Shown here piece after piece: positions 26,629 through 35,406 of a stretch of 64,000 nucleotides of DNA. A program made the position numbers and the translations under genes. The notes below the pieces were generated by a model. The model searched no databases and was not told where the DNA came from. It saw only the letters and a program-made list of their open reading frames with translations. The DNA lies in NCBI GenBank assembly GCA_963839745.1, contig CAWIWC010000001.1, forward strand, positions 145,475 to 209,474, in the 5' to 3' direction. The first letter of the stretch is position 1; the number at the start of each line of letters is the position of its first letter. This DNA is from JAIBJN01 sp963839745. Its GTDB lineage: Bacteria; Actinomycetota; Thermoleophilia; Gaiellales; Gaiellaceae.

Positions 26629-28446
26629 CTACGGGAGCAAGAGCTCAAGGGCCGCGTCCGGCTCCTTGAACGGCGGGATCACGTAGATCCCGGCCGCGCG
26701 CGAGCGCGATCCCTCGACGAGCTCCCGCGCCAGCTCGAACCCGACGGCCCGTGCGCCGGCGCCCGCGTCGGCGAGCCGCTGCTGGATCGCCTCGGGGATC
26801 GTGATGCCCGGCACCTCGTTGTGGATCCGAAACGCCAACTGGTAGCTCGTCAGCGGCCAGACGCCCACCAGGAACGGAATCGGCGGGTCGCCGATCACGT
26901 CGAGGAAGCGGTCGAGGTACTCCAGGTCGAAGAGCGCCTGCGTCATCGCGAAGCGCGCGCCGGCGTCGACCTTCTGGCGGAAGCGCTCCACCTCGAGGTC
27001 GAGATCGTCCGCGGACGGGTTGACGGCCACGCCCACGTAGAAGGACGTCGGGGCGTCGATCGCCTTGCCGGTGAAGTCCTCGCCGCGGTTGAGGTGGGAG
27101 ACCAGCGTCGTGAGGCCGATCGCGTCCACGTCGTAGACGCCGCTCGACCCCGGGTAGTCCCCGACGTGAGGCGGGTCGCCGGTGACGGAGAGGATGTTGC
27201 GGACGCCCTCCGCATGTGCACCGAGGAGCTGCGACTGCAGGCCCATCACGGACGAGTCGCGCGGCGTCACGTGCGGGATCGTCTCGAGCCCGACCGTCCG
27301 CTCGATCGCGACTGCGGCCATGAGGGCCGAGAGGCGCGCCCGCGCCATGGGGTTGTCGTTCAGGTCGACGACGTGGACGGCGCCCGAGGCCTGGAGCCGC
27401 GCGGAGACGCCGAGCATCGACTCCATGTTCGTCCCCTTCGGCGGGTCGAGCTCGACCGAGACGACCCATTCGCCGGCTTCGAGCCGGGTCTGGAGCCGCG
27501 TCTGCGTCGCCGCCGGCACCGCCGTCGCGACGACGTCCCGCTCGATGACGTGCAGGGCGACGCGCGGCTCGCGGCCTTCCTCGAGCGCGGCGCGAATCGC
27601 GCTGATCTGCGCCGGCGAGGTGCCGCAGCAGCCGCCGACGATGCCGGCGCCGAGGCTCCGCGCCTGCGCCGCGAACTCGGCGAAGTAGTCGGGGGTCGCG
27701 TTCGGGTAGACGAGCCGGCCTCCCGAGCGCGCCGGGAGACCCACGTTGGGCTGGGCGGTGAGCGGGATCCCGTTCGCGGTCTCGCTCATCTCGGCGAGCG
27801 CAGCGAGCGCCGCCTGGGGGCCGAGCCCGCAGTTCGCGCCGATCGCGACCACGCCGAGTCCCGTCAGCCGGGCGACCGCGTCGTGCGCGTGCACGCCGGC
27901 GAGCGTCTGCGCGTCCTCGTCGAAGGTGAGCTGGGCGACGATCGGCAGCGACGACACGTCCTGAACGGCCCTGATCGCCGTCTCGAGCTCGTCCAGGTCG
28001 TAGAACGTCTCCACGAGAAACAGGTCCACCCCGCGCCCTTCCAGCAGCCGCGCCTGCTCGTGGAAGACCGCGAACGCATCCTCGGCGCCGGTCGTGTGCT
28101 CGAGGTCGCCGAGCGGGCCGATCGAGCCCCCGATCAGCACAGGGGCGCCGGAGACTTCCCGCGCCTCGCGCGCGAGCTTGACCCCCCGCTCCACGATCTG
28201 CTCCAGCTGGTCGTCGAGGAACAGCGCCGAGAGCTTGCGCCGGTTGGCGCCGAAGGTGTTGGTCTCGATCAGCTCGGCGCCGGCGCGGATGAACCCGGTG
28301 TGCACGGCGATCACCGACTCGGGCGACTTGAGGTTCGCCTCCTCGGGGCACCGCAGCCGCGAGACGAGCGTCGTCAGGAGCGCGCCGGTGCCGCCGTCGG
28401 CGACCACGACTCGGTTCTCCGCCAGGCGTTCGAGGAACCTGCTCAC
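26629..28446 (-). CDS. Bifunctional homocysteine S-methyltransferase / methylenetetrahydrofolate reductase
   Basis: A 605-residue fusion. The N-terminal half (1-295) is a zinc-dependent homocysteine S-methyltransferase; the terminal ligands are in GGCCGTSPAQI and the upstream Cys in GANCGLGPQ. The C-terminal half is a MetF-like TIM barrel (ILSVTGDPPHVGDYPGS, FAMTQALFDLEYLDRF). The architecture is known in several phyla and couples methyl-folate formation with methionine synthesis. GTG 28446 is preceded six bases upstream by TACTCT. There is no room for a riboswitch leader. Confidence 0.94.
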   Translation of the reverse strand: MSRFLERLAENRVVVADGGTGALLTTLVSRLRCPEEANLKSPESVIAVHTGFIRAGAELIETNTFGANRRKLSALFLDDQLEQIVERGVKLAREAREVSGAPVLIGGSIGPLGDLEHTTGAEDAFAVFHEQARLLEGRGVDLFLVETFYDLDELETAIRAVQDVSSLPIVAQLTFDEDAQTLAGVHAHDAVARLTGLGVVAIGANCGLGPQAALAALAEMSETANGIPLTAQPNVGLPARSGGRLVYPNATPDYFAEFAAQARSLGAGIVGGCCGTSPAQISAIRAALEEGREPRVALHVIERDVVATAVPAATQTRLQTRLEAGEWVVSVELDPPKGTNMESMLGVSARLQASGAVHVVDLNDNPMARARLSALMAAVAIERTVGLETIPHVTPRDSSVMGLQSQLLGAHAEGVRNILSVTGDPPHVGDYPGSSGVYDVDAIGLTTLVSHLNRGEDFTGKAIDAPTSFYVGVAVNPSADDLDLEVERFRQKVDAGARFAMTQALFDLEYLDRFLDVIGDPPIPFLVGVWPLTSYQLAFRIHNEVPGITIPEAIQQRLADAGAGARAVGFELARELVEGSRSRAAGIYVIPPFKEPDAALELLLP

Positions 28447-28452
28447 GAGTTG

Positions 28453-28458
28453 AGAGTA
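28453..28458 (-). promoter_or_regulatory. -10 box TACTCT, 6 nt before GTG 28446
   Basis: TANNNT hexamer directly before the methyltransferase/MTHFR start; consistent with leaderless mRNA. Confidence 0.45.
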
Positions 28459-28512
28459 CCGGTGCAGTCGCCCCGCGGAATGGCGTCCCGTAGCGCCGGA
28501 TCGGGAGGGGCC

Positions 28513-28965
28513 TCAGACCAACCAGCGGCCGTCCCGCATCAGCTCGCGGTCGGGCAGCTCGTTCACCTCGCGCCAGGCCTGGATACGGCGCGGGGAGATG
28601 CGGAACCAGCGGTAGGGCGTGGCCAGCGCACGCGGGTCGAAGCCGGAGCGCGCGGCGAACCGGTCACCACGCTGCTGTGGCAGCGCGTCGATCTCGAGGA
28701 CCTCGACGTCGCCCTCGATCATGGACACGTCGCGGGTGTGGCCCAGCGCCAGGCGAGCGGTTCGGGTGGCGGCGAGGTTCCTGCCGGTCCGGCTGTCCGT
28801 CGGCGTGGCGACCAGCAGCGCCTCGCCGTCCCAGTCGAAGGACAGCGGCACCAGATACGGCGCACCGTCTGCCGAGGCACTGGCCACCCAGACATCGACG
28901 TCGTGGGTGAGCCGATGCTCGGTGTCACGACGACGCTCAGCGCCGGGGCGCGGGTCGGCGCTCAC
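28513..28965 (-). CDS. Pyridoxamine 5'-phosphate oxidase (PPOX/FDOR) family protein
   Basis: A 150-residue split-barrel flavoprotein fold. Strands are visible in DVDVWVASASADGAPYLVPL and ALLVATPTDSRTGRNLAAT, and the C-terminal RWFRISPRRIQAWREVNE resembles F420-dependent actinobacterial members. Cofactor (FMN or F420) and substrate are uncertain. It is followed, in reverse, by a VOC remnant and a large M1 peptidase gene. Codon pattern and gene types here resemble other actinomycete genomes more than the neighbouring housekeeping genes. Confidence 0.8.
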   Translation of the reverse strand: MSADPRPGAERRRDTEHRLTHDVDVWVASASADGAPYLVPLSFDWDGEALLVATPTDSRTGRNLAATRTARLALGHTRDVSMIEGDVEVLEIDALPQQRGDRFAARSGFDPRALATPYRWFRISPRRIQAWREVNELPDRELMRDGRWLV

Positions 28966-29057
28966 CTGTCCTGGAGCAGCCCGAGCACGTTGCCGTCGGG
29001 GTCGGTGATGGTGGCAGTGGTGAGCTCCACGGCGGTCAGGCTAGCTGGGGCCGGCAT
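28962..29057 (-). pseudogene. C-terminal remnant of a VOC/glyoxalase protein
   Basis: The last 31 codons read LTAVELTTATITDPDGNVLGLLQDR then stop, the typical C-terminal strand of VOC proteins with the DPDGN turn. Upstream in this frame the sequence turns Arg-rich and no VOC N-half is found. It overlaps the start of the PPOX gene by 4 bp, so it may be what is left of a gene once co-transcribed with it. Confidence 0.5.
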
Positions 29058-29157
29058 GCCGGCGCGCCCGCGGCGGCGCGATCGAGGTCGAGTGGGCCCG
29101 CCTGGATAGATACCCCCTCGTCGTTAATCGGCGCGCCTCCCGGCGAACGCCGAGGCG

Positions 29158-30672
29158 TCACCAGGTCGTGGGCTTGCTCGGCGTGTGCACCCACACGTCG
29201 AAGAACGTGGTCAGGTCCTGGCCGGAGACCTCCTCGAAGACCGCTTCGAAGTCGTCGGTGGTGGCGGTCGAGTCGTCGTAGCGCGTGAGCCACTCCTGGC
29301 TGGCCGCGAAGAACGTCTCGTCGCCGACCTTGACCCGGAGAGCGTGCAGCGTCGCCGCGCCCCGGTCGTAGACCGCGCCATGGAAGAGGCCGAACGGGCC
29401 CGGGGCCGCGATGGCCAGGTCCCAGAACGGGTCGTCAGCTGGGATCTCCATGACGGCGTCGAAGCTCGCCTGGGCCGTGTCGCCGCCTCTGTCCTCGCTC
29501 CACAACCACTCGACGTAGGTGGCCCAGCCCTCGTTGAGCCAGATGTCCGCCCACCGCTCCGGACTCACGGCGTTGCCGAACCACTGGTGCGCGAGCTCGT
29601 GGGCGACTGTGCTCTCCCGTGCCACCCGTGAGTACACGGGCCGGGTCTGCGTCTCGAGCGCGTAGCCGACGGTGTCGTCATCGACGATCGCGCCGGCGGA
29701 GTTGAACGGGTACGGCACGAACGTCTCCTCGAAGAAGGCGATCATCTCCGCCTGCAGCTCGAGGCTCGCCTCGGTGGCGGCCGCGTTGGCGGGCGTGAGG
29801 TTGTCGTCGACCGCATCGATGATCGGCAGCCCGCCGGCCGTCTCGGAGAAGCGCAGGTCGTAGTCACCGACCGAGGCGGTGGTGAGATAGCTGGCCTGCG
29901 GGTCGGGGGCGTCCCAAAACCAGGTCGTCCACCCGCCCTCGGTGACGGGGTCGTGTGCGGGCAGCCCGTTGGCGACCGCGACCTTGCCCTCGGGCACGGT
30001 GATCTCGAAACCGTAGGTCGCCTTGTCCGTCTGGTGGTCGCTGACCGGGTACCAGGTCATCGAGCCCTCGGGCTCGTTCACCACCATGGCGCCGTCCCGC
30101 ATGGTCACCCAGCCGTAGAGGGCGCCCTCGATGTCTTCCGGCCGGGTGGTCGCACCGCCGTAGGTGACGACGACGCGCGCCGTCTGTCCCTGCTTGATCT
30201 TGGGTCGGGGCTGGATCGTGAGCTCCCAGATGCGGGCCGCGTCGTCCTGCACCTGCCAGTAGGCCGCGCCCTCGACCTCGGCCCCGGCAGCGGGCGGCGC
30301 CACCTCGCTGGCCGGCTTCCCGTTGACGGTGATCGCCTGCACGTCCAGGCCACGCAAATCGAGGTTGAATCGGTCCAGGCCATGCTTGGCCACCAGGTCG
30401 ATCGTCGCCACACCGCTCAGCTGGCCGACAAGCGGCGCCGGGGCGGGCGCCGGCGGCGTGTAGGTGAGGTCGAGGTCGTAGTGCCGGACGTCGTAGCCAC
30501 CGTTGCCGGCGAATGGGAAGTAGGGGTCGCCCGCACCAGGGGCCCCGGCCGTGTACGTCGGCCCCAGGGGACCGCTCTGGGCGGTCGTCGGACCGGCCGA
30601 CAGGGCGAGCGCCCCCGTCCCCACCAGCACTGCTGCCAACGCTCCGGACACCTGCCGGCGAACACGCACCAC
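29158..30672 (-). CDS. Secreted M1 family metallopeptidase
   Basis: A 504-residue gluzincin. The N-terminal signal is RRQVSGALAAVLVGTGALAL. The zinc motif VAHELAHQWFGN (HExxH) is followed by NEGWATYVEWLW with the third ligand Glu. Substrate-binding MTWYPVSDH and the beta-rich N-terminal domain fit the aminopeptidase N family, although the usual GAMEN motif is not obvious. It is likely extracellular. Neighbouring genes on either side are unrelated, and the stretch 28.5-30.7 kb could be acquired. Confidence 0.9.
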   Translation of the reverse strand: MVRVRRQVSGALAAVLVGTGALALSAGPTTAQSGPLGPTYTAGAPGAGDPYFPFAGNGGYDVRHYDLDLTYTPPAPAPAPLVGQLSGVATIDLVAKHGLDRFNLDLRGLDVQAITVNGKPASEVAPPAAGAEVEGAAYWQVQDDAARIWELTIQPRPKIKQGQTARVVVTYGGATTRPEDIEGALYGWVTMRDGAMVVNEPEGSMTWYPVSDHQTDKATYGFEITVPEGKVAVANGLPAHDPVTEGGWTTWFWDAPDPQASYLTTASVGDYDLRFSETAGGLPIIDAVDDNLTPANAAATEASLELQAEMIAFFEETFVPYPFNSAGAIVDDDTVGYALETQTRPVYSRVARESTVAHELAHQWFGNAVSPERWADIWLNEGWATYVEWLWSEDRGGDTAQASFDAVMEIPADDPFWDLAIAAPGPFGLFHGAVYDRGAATLHALRVKVGDETFFAASQEWLTRYDDSTATTDDFEAVFEEVSGQDLTTFFDVWVHTPSKPTTW

Positions 30673-30948
30673 GATCTCCTCCTCCCTCGGGTGCGGGTAC
30701 TGTAGACGGCCGGCGTGGTGTGCGCATCGCGCCCTCGACCTCGGCGAAGCGGGCGGCGAGGCCCGGCTCAGGTCTCCCGTCCCTCAGGGCTCAGGCTCGT
30801 CCAGTCCACCTCCGAAGCCAGCGGCGCATTACCGCCGCCGCCACCGCGGAGGGTTCGCGTAGTCTCGTGTGGCCCCCTCAGTGGCCCCCTCCCCGCTCCG
30901 CGAGTCACCCGGTCGGCGGAAGCATCCGCTTTCCAGGTGCTTCGCGAA
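30673..30948. other. Non-coding interval between M1 peptidase gene and tRNA
   Basis: 276 bp, with no convincing ORF on either strand and no clear hairpin. It carries two GTGGCCCCCTC-like copies near 30869-30895. It should contain the promoter of the peptidase gene, but none is obvious. Confidence 0.4.
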
Positions 30949-31022
<74 letters not shown>

Positions 31023-31160
31023 GCGCGCTCGTCTCCGAGCTTAGCTCCGCTCCGACCCGCGCGGTCTGCTCCCCGCGCCGGGGCGCGGATGGTAAGAATA
31101 GGCCCGCATGTCCCGGATGAACGAGCCGTCTGCGGGCCATACGCGGAAGAGGGCCGACGC

Positions 31161-31614
31161 ATGAAGGTCTTCCAGGCCGAGCGGAGCCTGCGTACGAGCG
31201 GCGGCCTCGAGATCCGCGACATCACGGAGGACGTGCGGGACGCCGTCGCTCGAGAGCGGCGTCACCGACGGGATCGCGTGCGTGTATTCCCCGCACACGA
31301 CCTGCATGGTGCGCGTGAACGAGTTCGAGACTGGCTTCCTGGAGGACTTCATCCGCATGCTGCGCCGCCTCGTGCCGAGCGAGAAGTACTACGCGCACGA
31401 CGACTGGGACCGGCGGACGGAGAACATCTGTCCCGAGGACATGGAGTTCGGCAACGGGCACTCGCACTGCATGGCGATGCTGCTCGGCCCCGCCGGCGAG
31501 TCGATCCCGGTGCAGGACGGCGAGCTCTGCCTGGGCACGTGGCAGCGCGTCCTCTTCATCGAGCTCGACCGCTCCCGAGACCGCCGCTGGCTCGTCCAGG
31601 TCGTCGGGGAGTAG
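31161..31614 (+). CDS. YjbQ/UPF0047 family protein, frame interrupted at 31251
   Basis: ATG 31161 gives MKVFQAERSLRTSGGLEIRD and runs to DAVA. Skipping base 31251 then continues as ESGVTDGIACVYSPHTTCMV in the frame ending at 31614. The joined 150-residue product has the family's SPHTT motif, the HDDWDRR segment, GHSHCMAMLLG and the C-terminal WQRVLFIELDRSRDR. YjbQ-type proteins have been linked to thiamin phosphate synthase activity; physiological function is unclear. The reading frame is broken by one extra base, as in four other genes of this window. Confidence 0.8.
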
Positions 31615-31636
31615 CGAGAACCTCCCTGGAAACGGA

Positions 31637-31662
31637 AAACGGGGCCGCCGCAGACCCCGTTT
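31637..31662 (+). terminator. Hairpin after yjbQ-like gene
   Basis: AAACGGGG (31637-31644) pairs with CCCCGTTT (31655-31662), followed by CCTTGTGTGG, just after the stop at 31614. Confidence 0.65.
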
Positions 31663-31819
31663 CCTTGTGTGGAAATCTCTGCCCGGATTGCCCCCGCCGC
31701 ATCGGGGCCCCAGGGGATTTCCTCTATGCCCATGAGTTTCGGCCCTACGACCGGCGCCGTCCCCCCTCTGAGGGAGTTGACTGCCTCACCCTTCCGGGGT
31801 TGACCACCACGGTTCACTA

Positions 31820-32695
31820 GTGGACGCAGTCCTTCTCTCGCTCGCGTCGGCGGTGTCCTTCGGTGCCATGACGGTGTCGCTCCGGGCAGCGCTCAAGCGG
31901 CATCCGGAGCCGGATGTGGGCGCGGTCGCCAGCACCGTCGTCGCCGCGCTCGTGGCGGTTGTCGCGATCGCGTTCGAGCGAGGGGGCGGTGAGGCGGCGA
32001 GCTCGAAGGAGCTGGCGATCTTCGCCCTTGCCGGGCTGCTGGCACCGGGTGTCTCGCAGATCTTCTTCACGCTGGCGGTCAAGGAGGCCGGCGCCTCGCG
32101 GACATCGGTGGTGGCCGGGAGCGCCCCCCTCTTCGCGGCGACGCTCGCGATCCTGCTCCTCGACGAGCCGTTCGAATGGCCGCTCGCCCTGGGCGCCGTC
32201 CTCATCGTCGGCGCCGGGGCCCTGCTCGTCGGCGACACCGCGCGTTCGCTCGACTTCCGGCTGATCGGGATCGGCTACGCGCTCCTGGCGACGTCGCTCT
32301 TCACCTCGCGGGACGTCGTCGTCCGCTGGTACTCCGAGGACGCCGCGCTCGGCTCGGTCGAGGCGGCCGCGGCCGCGCTCGCGGCGGGGGCCCTCGTCAT
32401 GCTCGCCTGGGCCGCGCTCGAGCGCCGCGGCGCGCTGGTCACCGCGCTCGCGAGCCCGGCGCTCCTCCGCTTCGTGCCCGCCGGCTTCTTCTTCGGGCTC
32501 TCGTACGTCCTGCTCTTCGCCGCCGTCTATCGCGGCAAGCTCACGGTCGTCTCCCCGCTCGTCGCGACGGAGGCGCTCTGGGGCGTGCTGCTCGCGGCGC
32601 TCTTCCTGCGCCGCAGCGAGCTCGTGGGGCCGCGCCTCGTCCTCGGCGCCGCGCTCGTGGTGGCCGGCGGGGTGCTCATCGGCGTGTACCGATGA
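31820..32695 (+). CDS. EamA-family (DMT) membrane transporter
   Basis: A 291-residue protein with about ten hydrophobic helices in two EamA repeats (first ending LIVGAGALLVGD, second ending LVVAGGVLIGVYR). DMT-superfamily carriers export metabolites or amino acids. The substrate is unknown. The start is GTG 31820. It is convergent with rpmE (ends 32715) and has about 200 bp of non-coding DNA upstream, where TTGACT near 31768 is the only -35-like element I see. Confidence 0.88.
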   Translation: MDAVLLSLASAVSFGAMTVSLRAALKRHPEPDVGAVASTVVAALVAVVAIAFERGGGEAASSKELAIFALAGLLAPGVSQIFFTLAVKEAGASRTSVVAGSAPLFAATLAILLLDEPFEWPLALGAVLIVGAGALLVGDTARSLDFRLIGIGYALLATSLFTSRDVVVRWYSEDAALGSVEAAAAALAAGALVMLAWAALERRGALVTALASPALLRFVPAGFFFGLSYVLLFAAVYRGKLTVVSPLVATEALWGVLLAALFLRRSELVGPRLVLGAALVVAGGVLIGVYR

Positions 32696-32714
32696 GCACC
32701 TCCGGCGAACGTGT

Positions 32715-32927
32715 CTACGCGCGCGCCGCGGCCGCGCGCCGGCGCTCGAAGCGCTCGATCCGGCCGCCGCGCGGTGCGGCCCGCTCGACCCCGGTGTAGG
32801 CGGGGTGGCAGGCCGAGCAGACCTCGACGTCGAGCGAGGCCTGCGTGGCCCGGGTCTCGAAGGTCGTTCCGCACGTGGTGCACGTCACGGTTGCGACCAC
32901 GGTCTCCGGATGGATACCGGTCTTCAC
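32715..32927 (-). CDS. rpmE: 50S ribosomal protein L31, zinc (C+) form
   Basis: A 70-residue protein starting at GTG 32927 (MKTGIHPETVVATVTC). It has a CTTC pair and EVCSACHPAYTG, the four-Cys zinc form of L31, and an Arg-rich tail (RIERFERRRAAAARA). The SD AGGAAAGGA stands a few bases upstream. It lies 22 bp after the sigma factor gene on the same strand, so the two are probably co-transcribed. Confidence 0.93.
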   Translation of the reverse strand: MKTGIHPETVVATVTCTTCGTTFETRATQASLDVEVCSACHPAYTGVERAAPRGGRIERFERRRAAAARA

Positions 32928-32949
32928 GTGTGGTCCTTTCCTGGTGTTC

Positions 32950-33882
32950 CTATGCGGACAGGGCGAGGTCGTCCCCACCCAGAGCCCGCTCGAGCTTGGC
33001 GAGACCGGCGCTCTCGAGCTGGCGGATCCGCTCGCGCGAGACGTGCATCTCTGCGCCGATCGCCTCGAGCGAGTGCGGCTCGCCGTCGAGGCCGTAGCGC
33101 AGCTCCAGCACGCGGCGCTCGCGCTCGGGCAGCTCGGACAGCGCCTCACGGAGCTCGCGGCGCTGCATGGCGGCGCCGGCCTGCTCGCTCGGGTCGTCCG
33201 CGCCGTCGTCGGCGAACAGCTCGCCGAGCTCGGCGTTGTCGTCCCCGACCCGCTGGTTGAGCGAGACCCGGGCCTCGACGACCCCGAGGGCCTCCTCGAC
33301 GTGCTTCAGCTCGATGCCGCTGACCTCCGCCAGCTCCTCGTGCGTCGGCGCGCGACCGAGCTCGACCTCGAGCCGGCGCGAGTGGCGCTTGAGGGTCTGC
33401 CGGCGCTCATGGACGTGCGTCGGGACGCGGATCGTCCGGGCCTGCCCGGAGATCGAGCGCTGCACGGCCTGGCGAATCCACCAGGTCGCATACGTCGAGA
33501 ACTTGAAGCCCTTGCGGTAGTCGAACTTCTCCACCGCGCGCGTGAGACCGAAGACGCCGTCCTGGATCAGGTCCATGAACGGAACTCCGTTCCCGCGGTA
33601 GCGCTTGGCGATCGACACGACGAGCCGGAGGTTCGCGTTGACCATCCGCTCCTTCGCCTCGAGATCGCCGCGCTCGACCTGCTTGGCCAGCTTGACCTCC
33701 TCCGCGGCGGTGAGCAGGCGGTGCCGGCCCACCTCGGTGAGGAAGAGCTGCAGCGAGTCGACGGTCGTTGCGTCGGCAGGCTCGAGACGCGCCTCGTCGA
33801 GCTCGAACGGGTCGTCTGTCTGCTCCTCGAGGTCGTCCTCGAGCAGCAGGTCAAGGTCATTGTGCTCCAGAAGAGTGGTGAT
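32950..33882 (-). CDS. Sigma-70 family RNA polymerase sigma factor (group 1/2), apparent ATC start
   Basis: The coding similarity continues upstream of GTG 33732. Residues just before it read DSLQLFLTEVGRHRLL, the sigma region 1.2, and an acidic stretch (LLLEDDLEEQTDDPFELDEA) precedes it. Between an in-frame TAA near 33947 and 33732 there is no ATG, GTG or TTG. An ATC at 33882 has AGGA seven bases upstream and starts ITTLLEHNDLD, giving 310 aa. Regions 2 (NLRLVVSIAKRYRGNG, FSTYATWWIRQAV), 3 and 4 (LELRYGLDGEPHSLEAIG with the HVSRERIRQLE helix-turn-helix) are intact. This is a housekeeping-like or SigB/HrdB-like factor. Confidence 0.88.
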   Translation of the reverse strand: MTTLLEHNDLDLLLEDDLEEQTDDPFELDEARLEPADATTVDSLQLFLTEVGRHRLLTAAEEVKLAKQVERGDLEAKERMVNANLRLVVSIAKRYRGNGVPFMDLIQDGVFGLTRAVEKFDYRKGFKFSTYATWWIRQAVQRSISGQARTIRVPTHVHERRQTLKRHSRRLEVELGRAPTHEELAEVSGIELKHVEEALGVVEARVSLNQRVGDDNAELGELFADDGADDPSEQAGAAMQRRELREALSELPERERRVLELRYGLDGEPHSLEAIGAEMHVSRERIRQLESAGLAKLERALGGDDLALSA

Positions 33883-34044
33883 CGGACGTTCCTTTCCTTC
33901 GTGTGTTGGCTCGGAGCGAGCAGCCGTTCCTCGGCGGCGGCTTTAGAGGCCGCTCGGCTCCACCCTGTACAACGCTTCCTGCCCCTCTGGAATTCCCGCT
34001 GGGGGAACCCCAAACCGGCGTCGTGATTACAGCCGGGAGAGCGC

Positions 34045-34050
34045 TAGGAT
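34045..34050 (+). promoter_or_regulatory. -10 box TAGGAT, 6 nt before ATG 34057
   Basis: TANNNT hexamer that would drive the first gene of the RiPP-like locus as a leaderless mRNA. Confidence 0.45.
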
Positions 34051-34056
34051 CGTCGA

Positions 34057-35265
34057 ATGACAGCGCTGAGCCCCGCGACGGTGCTGACCCGGGCGGCGGA
34101 GCTCGAGATCCGGGTCACCGCGGCCGGCGACGTCGTCGTCGTCACGGATCGCGGGATGGTCAGCGGCGGCCCCCACTGCCTCGCCATCCTCGACCTCTTC
34201 GCAGAGCCGACGACGCTCGCCGAGGCGCTGGAGACGCTCGCTGTGCGGACGGGCGGCGGGCAGGACTGGATCGACCTGAGCGCGGCCATCCTCCGCCTCG
34301 CGTCGGCGGGCGTGCTCCGTCCCGCGGACGAGCCGGAAGCCGAGCCGGATCGCGTCGTCGAAGCGACCTTCGACTCACCGAGCGCCCACGTCTCGATGCT
34401 CGAGGATCGTGTGCGGACGTCCGCGTTCATCCAGGCCCTCGAGGAGCTCGTCCAGCCGGACGACGTTGTCGTGGACATCGGCACCGGAACGAGCATCCTC
34501 GCAATGGCCGCCGCCCGAGCAGGGGCGCGGCACGTCTACGCCATCGAGGCGACGCCGCTCGGCCGCCAAGCTCGTGAGGTCGTCGAGGCGAACGGCCTCG
34601 GCGAGCGCGTCACCGTCGTCGAGGGCTGGTCGACGCGCGTCGACCTCCCCGAGCAGGGCACCCTCGCGGTGGCCGAGATCCTGGGGAGCGACGCGCTCGA
34701 GGAGAGGGCTCTACCGGTGCTGCTCGACGCACGAAAGCGCCTGCTCGCATCCGACGCGCGCCTCGTGCCGGCGAGGATTCGGATTTTCGGCGTGCCGCTC
34801 ACCGTCCCGCAGGAGCGGCTCGAGCACCTCACCTTCACGCCTGCGAACACCGAGCGCTGGAGCGAATGGTACGGGCTCGAGCTGGGCGGGCTGACCGACT
34901 ACACGGCGCGCCTGTGGCAGCGGCTTACCGTCGGCATCGAGGACGTCCAGGACTGGCCGGCGCTCAGCGAGCCGGTGCTCCTGGCCGAGGTCGACCTCGC
35001 CACGCTCGAGTCCCCGATCATCGAGAGCGTCGTCGAGGCGACGGCGACCGCGTCAGGGGACGCGACCGGCGTCACGGCGTTCTTCGAGGCGGATCTGAGC
35101 CCGGGCGTAACGATCTCGACGAGCCCGGCGCTCGATGCTCCTCCGAACTCCTGGGGCCTGCCGGTCTGGCTCGCCCCCCAGCCGGCCCGGCTCGTGCGGG
35201 GAGAGCCGTTTCGGGTCGGGTACGCCTACACGGGCCTGGGCGGCAGAGTGAGGCTCCTACGCTGA
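34057..35265 (+). CDS. PRMT-like SAM methyltransferase with PqqD-like N-terminal domain
   Basis: A 402-residue protein. Residues 1-95 look like a winged-helix PqqD/RRE-type module (GGPHCLAILDLFAEPTTLAEAL ... DLSAAILRLASAGVLRP). A class I methyltransferase follows, with SAM motif VVDIGTGTSILAMAAARAG and acidic motif VYAIEATPLG. The arrangement VAEILGSDALEE and a beta-barrel-like C-terminal half resemble protein arginine methyltransferases. It stands at the head of the locus with the ABC transporter, a second PqqD protein, an HprK-like kinase and a nucleotidyltransferase. A role in methylating the precursor peptide is inferred. The partial RRE homology needs a profile search. Confidence 0.7.
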   Translation: MTALSPATVLTRAAELEIRVTAAGDVVVVTDRGMVSGGPHCLAILDLFAEPTTLAEALETLAVRTGGGQDWIDLSAAILRLASAGVLRPADEPEAEPDRVVEATFDSPSAHVSMLEDRVRTSAFIQALEELVQPDDVVVDIGTGTSILAMAAARAGARHVYAIEATPLGRQAREVVEANGLGERVTVVEGWSTRVDLPEQGTLAVAEILGSDALEERALPVLLDARKRLLASDARLVPARIRIFGVPLTVPQERLEHLTFTPANTERWSEWYGLELGGLTDYTARLWQRLTVGIEDVQDWPALSEPVLLAEVDLATLESPIIESVVEATATASGDATGVTAFFEADLSPGVTISTSPALDAPPNSWGLPVWLAPQPARLVRGEPFRVGYAYTGLGGRVRLLR

Positions 35266-35406
35266 GGCGCGACACCCGTGCCGACGCGTTTCGAGCTGCC
35301 GGTTCGCGTTTCTCCCGCGACCGTCTACCCTTTGTGGGCAGAGCGATCCGCGCCGCGGCCGGCGCGGTGGGACCTCGGAAGAGAGATGTGACCAGCTTGA
35401 TGCGGC

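Noticed and set aside
25843..29109. 1,088-codon plus-strand ORF
   Set aside because: Antisense shadow of pdxS, the MTHFR fusion and the PPOX gene; its protein is Arg/Glu/Gly-rich without motifs, as expected for high-GC antisense frames.
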